A stretch of 64,000 bases of DNA from an uncultured Winogradskyella sp. (GTDB lineage: Bacteria > Bacteroidota > Bacteroidia > Flavobacteriales > Flavobacteriaceae), in assembly GCF_947501905.1 (NCBI RefSeq), contig NZ_CANMXL010000002.1:248001-312000 (forward strand). Reading direction: 5' to 3'. The notes beneath the pieces are model-generated. The model did not search any database and was not told the DNA's origin. It saw nothing but the letters and a program-made list of their open reading frames with translations. Position numbers and translations under genes: made by a program. Shown piece by piece: positions 23,615 to 32,895 of the stretch; the first letter of the stretch is position 1, and the number at the start of each line of letters is the position of its first letter.

Positions 23615-24037
23615 TTATAATGTAATATGTATAGTCTTGTCTGCTTTAAGTTCAAATTTGGCATCTTCCCATTTTGGTGGTCCCATAAATCCTTTGGCAT
23701 TATTTGAACAGCCATAATCTTCTTTTGGAATGCCCATAAAATTAGTGTCCATTTTTCCGTTATCATTTTCATCGTGAATAAAAGAAATAGCATAAACACC
23801 TTTAGGTACGTCCTTAAATGTTATTGTACTTTTTTCTTCGTTTATAATCCCAATTGCATTTTTGAAACGTTTGCTTAAAAATTTGTCCTCAGAGTCATAA
23901 AGGCCAATTAAGATTTTGCCTTCGTCACTGTCTAACCCACTTATATTTACAGTAATATCGTGAGCTTTTGCGTCTTGTAACATTACAAAAGTTGCCTTAA
24001 GTATTAGCATGATTAATATTCTTACGATTGTTGACAT
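23615..24037 (-). CDS. DUF2141 family exported protein
   Basis: 140 residues with a hydrophobic N-terminal signal and a single Ig-like domain. The pattern GLDSDEGKILIGLYDSEDKF, then FKDVPKGVYAISFIHDENDNGKMDTNFMG, is diagnostic for DUF2141. The DxNxNGKMD stretch resembles a calcium-binding loop. It is the first gene of the minus-strand operon 24037-19341. Function is unknown. Confidence 0.88.
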   Translation of the reverse strand: MSTIVRILIMLILKATFVMLQDAKAHDITVNISGLDSDEGKILIGLYDSEDKFLSKRFKNAIGIINEEKSTITFKDVPKGVYAISFIHDENDNGKMDTNFMGIPKEDYGCSNNAKGFMGPPKWEDAKFELKADKTIHITL

Positions 24038-24141
24038 GATGATTGATTTTTTATTTGATTCAAATATCCGAAGACCTTCTTGATATAAAAATCAAATATT
24101 ACCCAATTGTAGTTTTTTAGTGACGAATTGTAATATACTAA

Positions 24142-24168
24142 AAAAAGCACCTTTGAAAGGTGCTTTTT
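24142..24168. terminator. Intrinsic terminator, bidirectional type
   Basis: AAAAAGCACC (24142-24151) and GGTGCTTTTT (24159-24168) pair perfectly around TTTGAAA. It lies downstream of the minus-strand TPR lipoprotein gene and upstream of the DUF2141 operon. Confidence 0.85.
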
Positions 24169-24177
24169 AGATACTAG

Positions 24178-24202
24178 AAAAGCAGGCTGAAAAGCTGCTT
24201 TA
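24178..24202 (-). terminator. Second short hairpin after the TPR lipoprotein gene
   Basis: AAAGCAG and CTGCTTT pair across a 9-base loop close to the stop at 24213. It is weaker than the following stem at 24142-24168 and may assist it. Confidence 0.4.
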
Positions 24203-24212
24203 GTTTATTTAT

Positions 24213-24908
24213 TTACTTGTCTTCATAAGCTTCAATATAACGTATAGCCCGACTATTTGCCTGATTGATTTCCAGCGACTTCTTGTAGTTTTCATAACCT
24301 TTAATACTATCGCCGCTCATAACATAAGCATCTGCAAGACTATCATAAACATTATCACTATTGGGATGCAATTTGGTATTCATTATAAAAACCCCAATAG
24401 CATCATTAAAATTATTTTCTCTTAAATATTTATACCCCAATCGATTAAATTTATATTGATTTATAAACTCACTCGTAGAATCCTTCTCTTTTATTTTTAA
24501 AAAGCCTTCTAAAGCTTTTTCAAAATCTTTTTCGTCTAAATACTGACTTGGCGTTTTGTAATTATCTGCCACCTTTAGATAATCATAACTCAAACTATCT
24601 GGATTATTTTCTGCTATTACAGCAATATATCGTTCCTTAGTATCTGGGTGCACTACAAAACGTAGTTTCTTGTATAAATCTGGGACAAAAAACTCATTTG
24701 TATCTGTAACAACTGGCTTTGACTTTAAGCCACGCCATTTTAGATAAAGCTGATTATCCTCGTAGGATATAATCATAATATCATCGGCATTGAATAAATA
24801 TTTACCAGATGTTTCTTTTTTAAATGATTCTGAATAGTCTACTGATGAAGAACACGCTAAAATTAAAACTGAAAGCAGTAAAAGCGAAAATAGGGATTTA
24901 GTTTTCAT
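24213..24908 (-). CDS. Lipoprotein with TPR-like repeats
   Basis: 231 residues from the ATG at 24908, which gives a proper lipoprotein signal (MKTKSLFSLLLLSVLILACS). An upstream ATG at 24941 would put 11 residues before it. The middle part (about 25-95) is beta-rich. The C-terminal half has three TPR-like units, ending ADAYVMSGDSIKGYENYKKS. It is a single gene between terminators. Confidence 0.75.
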   Translation of the reverse strand: MKTKSLFSLLLLSVLILACSSSVDYSESFKKETSGKYLFNADDIMIISYEDNQLYLKWRGLKSKPVVTDTNEFFVPDLYKKLRFVVHPDTKERYIAVIAENNPDSLSYDYLKVADNYKTPSQYLDEKDFEKALEGFLKIKEKDSTSEFINQYKFNRLGYKYLRENNFNDAIGVFIMNTKLHPNSDNVYDSLADAYVMSGDSIKGYENYKKSLEINQANSRAIRYIEAYEDK

Positions 24909-24945
24909 ACTGAAATTAAAGATTGATTGGTTATTGAGCAAAAAA

Positions 24946-24965
24946 GTCTCACTTAATAGTGAGAC
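24946..24965 (-). terminator. Intrinsic terminator
   Basis: On the minus strand GTCTCACT-atta-AGTGAGAC is followed by six T. It ends the gene at 25002. Confidence 0.9.
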
Positions 24966-25001
24966 GATTTTATATTAAAAATGTTACCACAGAATATAGC
25001 A

Positions 25002-25430
25002 TTACTCTATAGCTTCAGTAATTTCTTTATTTCTAGCCCAATAAATAGCAGCATCTAGACTATTAAAGCGTTGAATTTTTTTATTAAAAAATAAATTTTC
25101 TATCATGGTATTCATCACACCACCTCTAGTTCTAGAAACAACACCATAACCTCTTATACTATAACTATGAGAAAAGAACTTTAACCAATCATTTGGTTTT
25201 ACAGCATAAGAATTAATACGGTTAGAAATGTAAACTAAGTTATTACCTGTTTTTCCAAAAAAATCTACAATATCATCGACAACCTTCTTTCCATGGTCAT
25301 CCCATGTGTATGTGATACCATAGTTGTTTTCAGAAACTACAAATCCATCAAAAACGAAGACGTCTCCATGGTTATAATTAAACTCTTTTAGAACGTCCTT
25401 ATAAAAAGGAGAATCTTTTACACTTATCAT
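25002..25430 (-). CDS. Conserved hypothetical protein, SpoIIAA/STAS-like in size
   Basis: 142 residues, cytoplasmic, alpha/beta. Segments such as DVFVFDGFVVSENNYGITYTW and NLVYISNRINSYAV alternate with helices, as in SpoIIAA-like folds, but no signature residue identifies a family. I do not recognise a function. It is monocistronic, with a terminator at 24946-24965. Confidence 0.6.
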   Translation of the reverse strand: MISVKDSPFYKDVLKEFNYNHGDVFVFDGFVVSENNYGITYTWDDHGKKVVDDIVDFFGKTGNNLVYISNRINSYAVKPNDWLKFFSHSYSIRGYGVVSRTRGGVMNTMIENLFFNKKIQRFNSLDAAIYWARNKEITEAIE

Positions 25431-25500
25431 TATTTGGGGGTTATAATGAGATACTAAATTAGATAAATTTTAACACTAAAAAAGAATATTTATACAAAAA

Positions 25501-25530
25501 AACGCTCTAACACATGAGTATCAGAGCGTT
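25501..25530 (-). terminator. Intrinsic terminator after the prolyl isomerase gene
   Basis: On the minus strand AACGCTCT and AGAGCGTT pair over a 14-base loop and are followed by a run of T. It lies 22 bases downstream of the stop at 25552. Confidence 0.8.
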
Positions 25531-25551
25531 ATATATAAACCAAAAGAATAG

Positions 25552-26484
25552 TTATTTAACTCCCATGAGTTCTACATCAAATACCAGAGTTGCATCTGGA
25601 GGAATAACGCCACCAGCACCGGCACTTCCGTAACCCAAATCACTAGGAATTACCAAACGAGCTTTGTCGCCAACATTAAGTAAACAAATGCCTTCATCCC
25701 AACCAGCGATAACTTGTCCCACACCAACTTGAAAATCTAATGGTGCATTTCTTTTATATGAAGAATCGAATACTGTACCATCAGCTAACTGCCCTTTGTA
25801 ATGTACAGAAACCGTATTTCCTTTTTCTGCTTTTTTACCTTCTCCTTTTTGGATAACTTGGTAACGCAAACCTGAGGCAGTTTCTTCAAAACCTGCAGAT
25901 ATTTTATCTAATTCAGCTTTCTTAGCTTCACGCTCAGCAGCTACTCTTTTTTCTCTTGCACCTTCAAACGTTCTAAATGCCTCAATAGCATTAAAACTTT
26001 CTGCTTCTGCACCTACTCTTACAATCTCTAAGCTCTCAATTATATCTCCTTGAGCCACAGCATCAACAACATCTTGACCTTCTACAACATTACCAAAAAC
26101 AGTATGCTTGCCATCTAACCAATCCGTAGCAATGTGCGTGATAAAAAACTGACTTCCGTTTGTACCTGGACCTGCATTTGCCATTGATAATACTCCTGGA
26201 CCATCATGCTTTAAATCTGGATGAATCTCATCATCAAACTTATAACCAGGATTACCAGTTCCTGTACCTTGAGGACAACCACCTTGAATCATAAAATCAG
26301 GAATCACTCTATGGAATTTTAAGCCATCATAGTATGGTGTGCCTTGAGGCTTAGCTGAATTTTCTAAATTTCCTTCTGCCAAAGCCACGAAATTACCAAC
26401 TGTACCTGGTGTTTTTTCGAATTCTAGATTCACTAAAATTGCACCTTTAGAGGTATTAAATTTTGCGTATAAACCGTCTTGCAT
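25552..26484 (-). CDS. Peptidyl-prolyl isomerase, cyclophilin-FKBP fusion
   Basis: 310 residues with two isomerase domains of unrelated fold. The cyclophilin part covers about 5-155 ([21 protein letters not shown] and [11 protein letters not shown]). A charged helical linker follows (about 160-205). The FKBP part covers about 206-310 ([19 protein letters not shown] and [18 protein letters not shown], ending [14 protein letters not shown]). No signal peptide is seen, so it is probably cytoplasmic. Confidence 0.93.
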   Translation of the reverse strand: MQDGLYAKFNTSKGAILVNLEFEKTPGTVGNFVALAEGNLENSAKPQGTPYYDGLKFHRVIPDFMIQGGCPQGTGTGNPGYKFDDEIHPDLKHDGPGVLSMANAGPGTNGSQFFITHIATDWLDGKHTVFGNVVEGQDVVDAVAQGDIIESLEIVRVGAEAESFNAIEAFRTFEGAREKRVAAEREAKKAELDKISAGFEETASGLRYQVIQKGEGKKAEKGNTVSVHYKGQLADGTVFDSSYKRNAPLDFQVGVGQVIAGWDEGICLLNVGDKARLVIPSDLGYGSAGAGGVIPPDATLVFDVELMGVK

Positions 26485-26575
26485 TGTTTTATGTTTTATT
26501 TAAGGCTGCAAAGATAATAAATGAATTACGATTGACGATTTTTGAATGACGAATTTAAAAATTGAATAATAATCT

Positions 26576-26583
26576 TAGATTTG
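26576..26583 (+). promoter_or_regulatory. Candidate -7 element TAnnTTTG
   Basis: TAGATTTG matches the Bacteroidota -7 consensus TAnnTTTG and lies 15 bases upstream of the gene at 26599. No good -33 TTG is seen at the right distance, so confidence is limited. Confidence 0.4.
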
Positions 26584-26598
26584 CTGAAAATTTAATTC

Positions 26599-27024
26599 AT
26601 GGCATTTTCATTTTTAAAAAGTAAAAAAAGTAAATCTACAGATACTATTGAAGCTATTATAAAAGATGTTGAAAGTACACCTTTTGGCGTCTCTGAGAAT
26701 GACGTATTATATGCTGGTTTAAATGAATTAGGTGGTTACTACTTCTTCCAAACTGTAATTGTTGGTCAATTACACATCAAAACCATGAATGGTGCAAAAC
26801 TTATTTTAAAAGGCGAAGGCATTGAACTAGAATTAAAATCCGATTCGCCAGAATTTGAATCTGACCCATCTCCAGTAAAAAGTAGAAGCATCACTAAAAT
26901 AGATTTCCAGATTGAAAAATCTGATATTAAAACATTAGAGAATAGTAGAATTACGAGTATTCAGTTAAAAGCTAAAAAGCAAGATATTTTGTTTACGAAA
27001 TATGATGAAGCAAAGGAATATTAG
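26599..27024 (+). CDS. Conserved hypothetical protein
   Basis: 141 residues, soluble, with a lysine-rich N-terminus (FLKSKKSKS). The central part is beta-rich with NELGGYYFFQTVIVGQLHIKT followed by an acidic stretch ELELKSDSPEFESDPS. I do not recognise the family. It is convergent with the SRPBCC gene; a small hairpin covers both stops. Confidence 0.6.
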   Translation: MAFSFLKSKKSKSTDTIEAIIKDVESTPFGVSENDVLYAGLNELGGYYFFQTVIVGQLHIKTMNGAKLILKGEGIELELKSDSPEFESDPSPVKSRSITKIDFQIEKSDIKTLENSRITSIQLKAKKQDILFTKYDEAKEY

Positions 27025-27036
27025 CCTTTTAGGCTA
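27022..27036. terminator. Compact bidirectional hairpin between convergent genes
   Basis: TAGCCT-ttt-AGGCTA forms a 6-base stem overlapping both stop codons. T-rich sequence follows on the plus side. Possible terminator for both genes. Confidence 0.5.
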
Positions 27037-27471
27037 GCAATTTTCTTTAATCTTTTTTAATGCTATTGGAAGTTTTTCGGACATAAAATCTATGTGTTCG
27101 TCAAGAATATCGATATCGACTAAAAGTGTACAGAAGTCCAAACCGTCTATAATTGTATAAGCTTCTGTAGTTCCTGACCATTTTTTTGTGTCATCATCCA
27201 ATGGTTGTTCCTTTCCATTTACCACAGTTCCAATATGTGCAAACTGAATAATTTTATTTGGAATATACTTTTCAATACTACTGAATATTCCATTTTGGTC
27301 AGAATCAAGAAACATTATTTTATTTCCTTCTTTCCAATTTTCAACAACAAAATGAGAACCTTCTCCAAAGACGCCACTCCAATCTCTATAATGTTTATCT
27401 TCCCAAAGTGCATTCCAAATCTTTTCTTTATCAGCTTGAATATCAATAGAAAATTGTAACCGGTTAATCAT
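27034..27471 (-). CDS. SRPBCC (START-like) family protein
   Basis: 145 residues with the Bet v1/AHSA1-like layout: a first strand FSIDIQADKEKIWNALWEDKHYRDW, central strands, and a long C-terminal helix (FMSEKLPIALKKIKEN). Such proteins form a hydrophobic cavity; the ligand is unknown. A short unrelated gap separates it from recQ. Confidence 0.8.
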   Translation of the reverse strand: MINRLQFSIDIQADKEKIWNALWEDKHYRDWSGVFGEGSHFVVENWKEGNKIMFLDSDQNGIFSSIEKYIPNKIIQFAHIGTVVNGKEQPLDDDTKKWSGTTEAYTIIDGLDFCTLLVDIDILDEHIDFMSEKLPIALKKIKENC

Positions 27472-27598
27472 AACTTTCTTTTGCTTTAAGTTTTTGTATC
27501 AAATTCAATTATTAGCTTAAGTAATTTATCATTTTTTAATTAGCATATAATTGTAATCATTAAAAGGAGATAACATACGAATCTTTACGAGAATATAT

Positions 27599-29800
27599 TT
27601 AATTCGCCACCTCACTAATAAACTTAATACGATACAAACGGAGTTCTTCGTCATCGTAATCGCCATCGAACTCGTCAATAGCAACGTCTATCTTATCCGT
27701 TTCAGATTCCATGAAGTAGTCGTGGATTTCTTCTTGTTGGTCTTCGTCTAGGATATCATCTATCCAATAACTAATGTTTAGTTTTGTTCCCGAAAACACT
27801 ATAGCTTCCATCTCTTTTATGAAATCCGGCATTTCCATGCCTTTTGCAGATGCGATATCAGATAAGGGTAGTTTTCTGTCTACATTTTGAATAATGTAAA
27901 GCTTTAGAGCAGAATTGCTTCCTGTAGATTTTACAACCATATCTTCTGGGCGCATAATGTCGTTTTCTTCAACGTATTCGCTTATCAATGCAATAAAATC
28001 TTTACCGTATTTTTTGGCTTTACTTTCTCCTACGCCATGAACATTAGATAATTCTTCAAGAGAAGTTGGATATTTTAACGCCATATCTTCTAAAGAAGGA
28101 TCTTGAAAAATAACAAACGGCGGTACACCTAATCGTTTGGCATTAGACTTACGTAGGTCTTTAAGCATGTTCATTAAATTCTCATCGGCAACTGCCCCAC
28201 TAGACTTTGCATTGGTTATAATACTATCGTCAGTGGCTTCATCAAAGACATGGTCTTCTGCCATCATAAATGATGTTGGAGAAGTCATGAATTTCTCGCC
28301 AGCTTCTGTTATCCGTAAAACACCATAAGTTTCAATATCTTTTTTAAGCAGTTTACCTACTAAAATCTGACGTATGAGTGCCATCCAATGTCTGGCATCT
28401 TTGTCTTTACCAACTCCAAAAAATGGCTGTTGGTCAGTTTTATGTGAAGAAATCAGGGCATTAGATTTCCCAATAATAACTTGCACTAAATCCTTAGCCT
28501 TATATTTCTGATTAGTTTTCTGAACTACATCGATAACCGTTACAACATCATCTTTAGCTTCTTTCTGTGGTTTTGGAAAACGAATATTATCATCCATATC
28601 CCCACCTTCTCCGGTTTCGTTGTCAAACTCTTCGCCAAAATAATGCAGTATAAACTTACGTCGAGATACAGATGTTTCAGAAAATGCCACAACTTCTTGT
28701 AACAAAGCATGACCAATTTCCTGTTCAGCTACAGGTTTACCAGCCATAAACTTTTCAAGCTTCTCAATATCTTTATAGGCATAATACGCTAAGCAATGAC
28801 CTTCACCACCATCACGACCGGCACGACCAGTTTCTTGGTAATAACTCTCTATACTTTTTGGAATATCATGATGAATCACAAAACGGACGTCTGGTTTATC
28901 GATTCCCATTCCGAAGGCAATAGTTGCGACTACAACATCTGTGTCTTCCATCAAAAACATATCTTGATGTTTTACACGTGTTTTAGCATCCAACCCTGCA
29001 TGATAAGGAACTGCTTTAACACCATTAACTTGTAACACTTGTGCTAATTCTTCAACACGTTTACGGCTTAAACAATAAACAATCCCTGATTTGCCTTCAT
29101 TTTGTTTTACAAAACGTATAATATCTGCATCTACATTTTTTGTTTTTGGGCGTACTTCGTAATATAAATTTGGTCTGTTAAAAGACGCTTTAAATTTCAC
29201 AGCATTAGAAATACCCAAACTTTTTAAGATATCTTCTTGTACTTTTTCTGTTGCTGTAGCAGTTAAGCCTACAATAGGAATATTGTCACCAATACGTTTA
29301 ATGATATGCCTTAGATTTCTGTATTCTGGTCTAAAATCATGACCCCATTCGCTAATACAATGTGCTTCATCAACCGCCATAAAAGATATAGTGACTGACC
29401 TTAAGAATTCTACATGCTCTTCCTTAGTCAAAGATTCTGGAGCAACATATAACAATTTAGTCACCCCATTTCTGATGTCCTCTTTTACGCGCTTTACTTC
29501 GGTTTTATTAAGTGAAGAATTTAGAACATGAGCAACACCTTCATTTTCAGAGACACCTCTTATGGCATCTACCTGATTTTTCATTAAAGCTATTAATGGA
29601 GAAACGACTATTGCTGTACCTTCTTTTATTAAAGCAGGCAGCTGATAACAAAGTGATTTTCCGCCTCCAGTTGGCATGATAACAAATGTATTGTTTCCAG
29701 CAACTACATTTTTTATAACGTCTTCTTGCAGTCCTTTAAATTCAGAGAATCCAAAGTATTTTTTTAGTTCAACATGCAAGTCAATTTGTGCAACATTCAT
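27599..29800 (-). CDS. recQ: RecQ family DNA helicase lacking the zinc-binding cysteines
   Basis: 733 residues. Helicase motif I is TGGGKSLCYQLPAL, motif II DEAHCISEWGHDFRPEYR and motif VI YYQETGRAGRDG. RecQ-C-terminal and HRDC-type regions follow (about 400-620; LSNVHGVGESKAKKYG). A tail of about 90 acidic residues ends the protein. In classical RecQ a zinc is held by four cysteines just after the helicase core. Here the region reads SRRKFILHYFGEEF, then GEGGDMDDN, with no cysteines. It is probably a repair and recombination helicase, 3'-5'. Confidence 0.9.
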   Translation of the reverse strand: MNVAQIDLHVELKKYFGFSEFKGLQEDVIKNVVAGNNTFVIMPTGGGKSLCYQLPALIKEGTAIVVSPLIALMKNQVDAIRGVSENEGVAHVLNSSLNKTEVKRVKEDIRNGVTKLLYVAPESLTKEEHVEFLRSVTISFMAVDEAHCISEWGHDFRPEYRNLRHIIKRIGDNIPIVGLTATATEKVQEDILKSLGISNAVKFKASFNRPNLYYEVRPKTKNVDADIIRFVKQNEGKSGIVYCLSRKRVEELAQVLQVNGVKAVPYHAGLDAKTRVKHQDMFLMEDTDVVVATIAFGMGIDKPDVRFVIHHDIPKSIESYYQETGRAGRDGGEGHCLAYYAYKDIEKLEKFMAGKPVAEQEIGHALLQEVVAFSETSVSRRKFILHYFGEEFDNETGEGGDMDDNIRFPKPQKEAKDDVVTVIDVVQKTNQKYKAKDLVQVIIGKSNALISSHKTDQQPFFGVGKDKDARHWMALIRQILVGKLLKKDIETYGVLRITEAGEKFMTSPTSFMMAEDHVFDEATDDSIITNAKSSGAVADENLMNMLKDLRKSNAKRLGVPPFVIFQDPSLEDMALKYPTSLEELSNVHGVGESKAKKYGKDFIALISEYVEENDIMRPEDMVVKSTGSNSALKLYIIQNVDRKLPLSDIASAKGMEMPDFIKEMEAIVFSGTKLNISYWIDDILDEDQQEEIHDYFMESETDKIDVAIDEFDGDYDDEELRLYRIKFISEVAN

Positions 29801-29825
29801 TAATCCCTATTCGTAATTTTATATT

Positions 29826-29833
29826 TACCTTTG
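29826..29833 (+). promoter_or_regulatory. Candidate -7 promoter element for kdsD
   Basis: TACCTTTG fits the Bacteroidota consensus TAnnTTTG exactly, 54 bases upstream of the kdsD start in the gap divergent from recQ. The -33 region is weak. Confidence 0.55.
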
Positions 29834-29887
29834 CGTGAAGTTTAAAGATAATAAAAATCTTTAGAAAAAAAGTATTTATAAAATTAC

Positions 29888-30862
29888 ATGTCTACTTTGA
29901 ACACTAAAACATCTATTCTAGAAATTGCAAAGTCTACCATAAGCATGGAACGTGACGCTATTGCTAACCTCATCAACCTACTTACTGATGATTTTGCAAA
30001 TGCTACTGAGCTCATTTACAACTCCAAAGGTCGTGTTATTATTACGGGAATTGGCAAGAGCGCTATTATAGCAAATAAAATTGTTGCAACACTTAACTCA
30101 ACCGGAACGCCTTCTGTTTTTATGCATGCAGCAGATGCTATACACGGAGATTTAGGATTGATACTCAAAGATGATGTTGTCATTTGTATATCTAAAAGTG
30201 GGAACACTCCAGAAATCAAAGTTTTAGTCCCGCTTATAAAAAATGCTAAGAACAAAATGATTGCCATTACTGGTAATAAAGATTCGTTTTTAGGACAACA
30301 AGCAGACTATGTTTTAAATGCTCATGTAGAACAAGAAGCTTGCCCCAATAATTTGGCTCCTACAACAAGTACAACAGCCCAGTTAGTTATTGGAGATGCA
30401 TTAGCTGTTTGCTTATTAAAACTTCGTGGGTTTTCAAGTAACGATTTTGCTAAATATCATCCTGGCGGTGCATTAGGCAAGCGGCTTTACTTAAGAGTTA
30501 ACGACTTATCTTCTTTAAACAAAAAGCCTGAGGTATCTTTAGATGCCAGTTTAAAGGAAGTGATTATAGAAATTTCTGAAAAAATGTTGGGTGTTACAGC
30601 AGTTACAGAGGACTCAAAAATTGTTGGAATTATCACAGACGGTGATTTAAGACGTATGCTTAGTAAAAGTGACGATATCGCGCATTTGACTGCAAAAGAT
30701 ATCATGGGTAGCAATCCAAAACGTATTGAAGAAGATGCCATGGCTGTAGATGCCAAAGAAGTTATGGAAGAGTTTGGTATTTCTCAATTACTAGTAGAAA
30801 AAGATGGCGCATACGCTGGTGTTGTTCATTTACATGATTTAATAAAAGAAGGCATTATATAA
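29888..30862 (+). CDS. kdsD: D-arabinose 5-phosphate isomerase (KpsF/GutQ family)
   Basis: 324 residues: SIS domain about 35-170 (GKSAIIANKIVATLNSTGTP; ISKSGNTPEI) and two CBS domains about 205-324. It interconverts ribulose 5-phosphate and arabinose 5-phosphate, the first step to Kdo for lipopolysaccharide. Its stop shares bases with the tatC start (TAATG), and lptB lies two genes on, which fits an envelope operon. Confidence 0.92.
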   Translation: MSTLNTKTSILEIAKSTISMERDAIANLINLLTDDFANATELIYNSKGRVIITGIGKSAIIANKIVATLNSTGTPSVFMHAADAIHGDLGLILKDDVVICISKSGNTPEIKVLVPLIKNAKNKMIAITGNKDSFLGQQADYVLNAHVEQEACPNNLAPTTSTTAQLVIGDALAVCLLKLRGFSSNDFAKYHPGGALGKRLYLRVNDLSSLNKKPEVSLDASLKEVIIEISEKMLGVTAVTEDSKIVGIITDGDLRRMLSKSDDIAHLTAKDIMGSNPKRIEEDAMAVDAKEVMEEFGISQLLVEKDGAYAGVVHLHDLIKEGII

Positions 30863-31692
30863 TGGCAAAGAAATCTGTTGACGACATGTCTTTCTTAGAC
30901 CATCTCGAAGATTTAAGATGGCATCTTATAAGAAGTACTATTGCTATTTTAATATTTGGTATTGTTGCGTTTTGCTTTCCATACATATTGTTTGATCTCA
31001 TCATCTTTGCACCAACAGAAATGAACTTTCAAACATATGAATGGTTATGTCATATGTCACAAAGTTTAGGTATCAATGACACCACATTTTGTGCAGACAG
31101 ACTTCCATTTGATATGCAAAGTAGACAAGTAGGAAGTCAATTCTCAGCCAGAATATGGACTTCAATATATGCTGGCTTTATAATAGCATTTCCATATATC
31201 ATATATCAGCTATGGAAATTTATTAGTCCAGGTCTGAAACGCAATGAACGAAAATATTCAAGAGGCTTTATTGTAGTCTCATCTTTGTTGTTCTTCATCG
31301 GTGTACTGTTCGGATATTATGTAATTACACCACTAACGATTAACTTCTTAGCAAATGAAAGTATTTCTGATAAAATATTTAATGACTTTGACTTTGGTTC
31401 AGTAATCTCAGTAGTAAGGTCTTCTTCTCTAGCCTCAGGATTAATGTTTCAACTTCCTATTGTCATCTATTTTTTGACCAAAGTTGGATTAGTTACTCCT
31501 AAGATATTAAAGAAGTATAGAAAATTTGCACTTGTTATAGTACTGATAATATCGGCTGTTATAACACCACCAGATTTAACAAGTCAGGTCATTGTAGCCG
31601 TTCCTATATTAATATTATATCAAGTCAGTATATTTATTTCACGAATAGTTGTAAGAAATCAGGAAAGAAAAGAACGAAAAGTAAAAGCATAA
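30862..31692 (+). CDS. tatC: Twin-arginine translocase subunit TatC
   Basis: 276 residues, six membrane spans. The start MSFLDHLEDLRWHLIRS, the motif FISPGLKRNERKY between spans 2 and 3, and the closing TPPDLTSQVIVAVPILILYQ identify TatC, the signal-recognising core of the Tat system. The first periplasmic loop is long, with two cysteines (CHMSQSLG, then CADR), as in Bacteroidota. TatA is not in the window. Confidence 0.93.
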   Translation: MAKKSVDDMSFLDHLEDLRWHLIRSTIAILIFGIVAFCFPYILFDLIIFAPTEMNFQTYEWLCHMSQSLGINDTTFCADRLPFDMQSRQVGSQFSARIWTSIYAGFIIAFPYIIYQLWKFISPGLKRNERKYSRGFIVVSSLLFFIGVLFGYYVITPLTINFLANESISDKIFNDFDFGSVISVVRSSSLASGLMFQLPIVIYFLTKVGLVTPKILKKYRKFALVIVLIISAVITPPDLTSQVIVAVPILILYQVSIFISRIVVRNQERKERKVKA

Positions 31693-31696
31693 CAAA

Positions 31697-32047
31697 ATGT
31701 CAGACATTGTAAAAGAATTTAATGAGTACCGTTCTAAAATGAACGACAAAATATTAGCAGATAATAACAAGATTGTAAAACGCATATTCAACCTAGATAC
31801 TAATGCGTTTCAAGCTGGTGCTCTAGATGTAAAAACAAAAGAATTACTAGGCTTAGTAGCCTCAACAGTTTTACGTTGTGATGACTGTGTGCGCTACCAT
31901 CTAGAAACATGCCATAAAGAGGGTATTACAAAAGAGGAAGTAAGCGAAACTTTAGGCATTGCGACTCTAATAGGTGGTACAATAGTCATCCCGCATTTAA
32001 GACGTGCTCATGAATATTGGGAAGCTCTCGAAAATCAAAACAATTAA
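31697..32047 (+). CDS. Carboxymuconolactone decarboxylase family protein, AhpD-like
   Basis: 116 residues with the AhpD core: C-D-D-C (VLRCDDCVRYHLE, about residues 56-68) and the proton-relay histidine in the same helix. AhpD-like proteins act as thiol reductants in peroxide defence; the substrate here is unknown. It starts 4 bases after tatC and is followed by lptB. Confidence 0.85.
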   Translation: MSDIVKEFNEYRSKMNDKILADNNKIVKRIFNLDTNAFQAGALDVKTKELLGLVASTVLRCDDCVRYHLETCHKEGITKEEVSETLGIATLIGGTIVIPHLRRAHEYWEALENQNN

Positions 32048-32098
32048 CCTTAGTACGAAAATTGTATTTTTACCGTTCTTGATTTTAGAATCTAGTAT

Positions 32099-32839
32099 AT
32101 GAAATTACACGCCGAAAATTTAATGAAGTCCTATAGCGGACGTAAAGTGGTAAAAGATGTGTCTCTTGAGGTTAATCAAGGTGAGATTGTTGGTTTGCTA
32201 GGTCCTAATGGTGCTGGTAAAACCACCTCTTTTTATATGATTGTTGGTATTATAAAACCAAACGGCGGGAAAATTTTTTTAGACGATAAAGAGATTACCA
32301 AATACCCAATGTACAAACGTGCTCAAAATGGTATTGGTTATTTGGCACAAGAAGCTTCAGTATTTAGAAAATTAAGTATCGAAGATAATATCCTTAGTGT
32401 TTTGCAAATGACTAAGCTCAGTAAAAAAGAGCAAGTAGATAAGATGGAATCTCTTATTGAAGAATTTGGTTTAGGGCATATTAGAAAAAACCGCGGTGAT
32501 TTATTATCTGGTGGTGAACGTCGCCGTACAGAAATTGCACGTGCTTTAGCTACCGACCCAAACTTTATCTTACTAGACGAGCCTTTTGCAGGAGTTGACC
32601 CAGTTGCCGTTGAAGACATCCAGCGTATTATTGCTAAACTGACTAAAAAGAACATCGGTATTTTAATTACTGATCATAATGTACAAGAAACACTTGCCAT
32701 TACAGATCGTACATATTTAATGTTTGAAGGTGGTATTCTTAAAGCTGGTATCCCTGAAGAACTGGCAGAAGATGAAATGGTACGTAAAGTCTACTTAGGC
32801 CAAAACTTTGAGCTTCGTAAGAAGAAATTGGAGTTTTAG
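32099..32839 (+). CDS. lptB: LPS export ABC transporter ATP-binding protein
   Basis: 246 residues. Walker [10 protein letters not shown] (about 36-44), signature LSGGERRR, Walker [14 protein letters not shown] and switch histidine TDHNV are all present. The sequence [19 protein letters not shown] is typical of LptB, which drives LPS movement to the outer membrane with LptFG. The neighbouring kdsD fits LPS biogenesis. Confidence 0.94.
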   Translation: MKLHAENLMKSYSGRKVVKDVSLEVNQGEIVGLLGPNGAGKTTSFYMIVGIIKPNGGKIFLDDKEITKYPMYKRAQNGIGYLAQEASVFRKLSIEDNILSVLQMTKLSKKEQVDKMESLIEEFGLGHIRKNRGDLLSGGERRRTEIARALATDPNFILLDEPFAGVDPVAVEDIQRIIAKLTKKNIGILITDHNVQETLAITDRTYLMFEGGILKAGIPEELAEDEMVRKVYLGQNFELRKKKLEF

Positions 32840-32895
32840 ACGCTAAGCGTCATTTGGCATTTTCTTCTCAGTCTTTAATATTTATTAAATATCAT

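Noticed and set aside
32839..32851. GACGCTAAGCGTC as terminator after lptB
   Set aside because: The stem is only 5 bases with no proper T-run; it overlaps the stop codon and may be chance.
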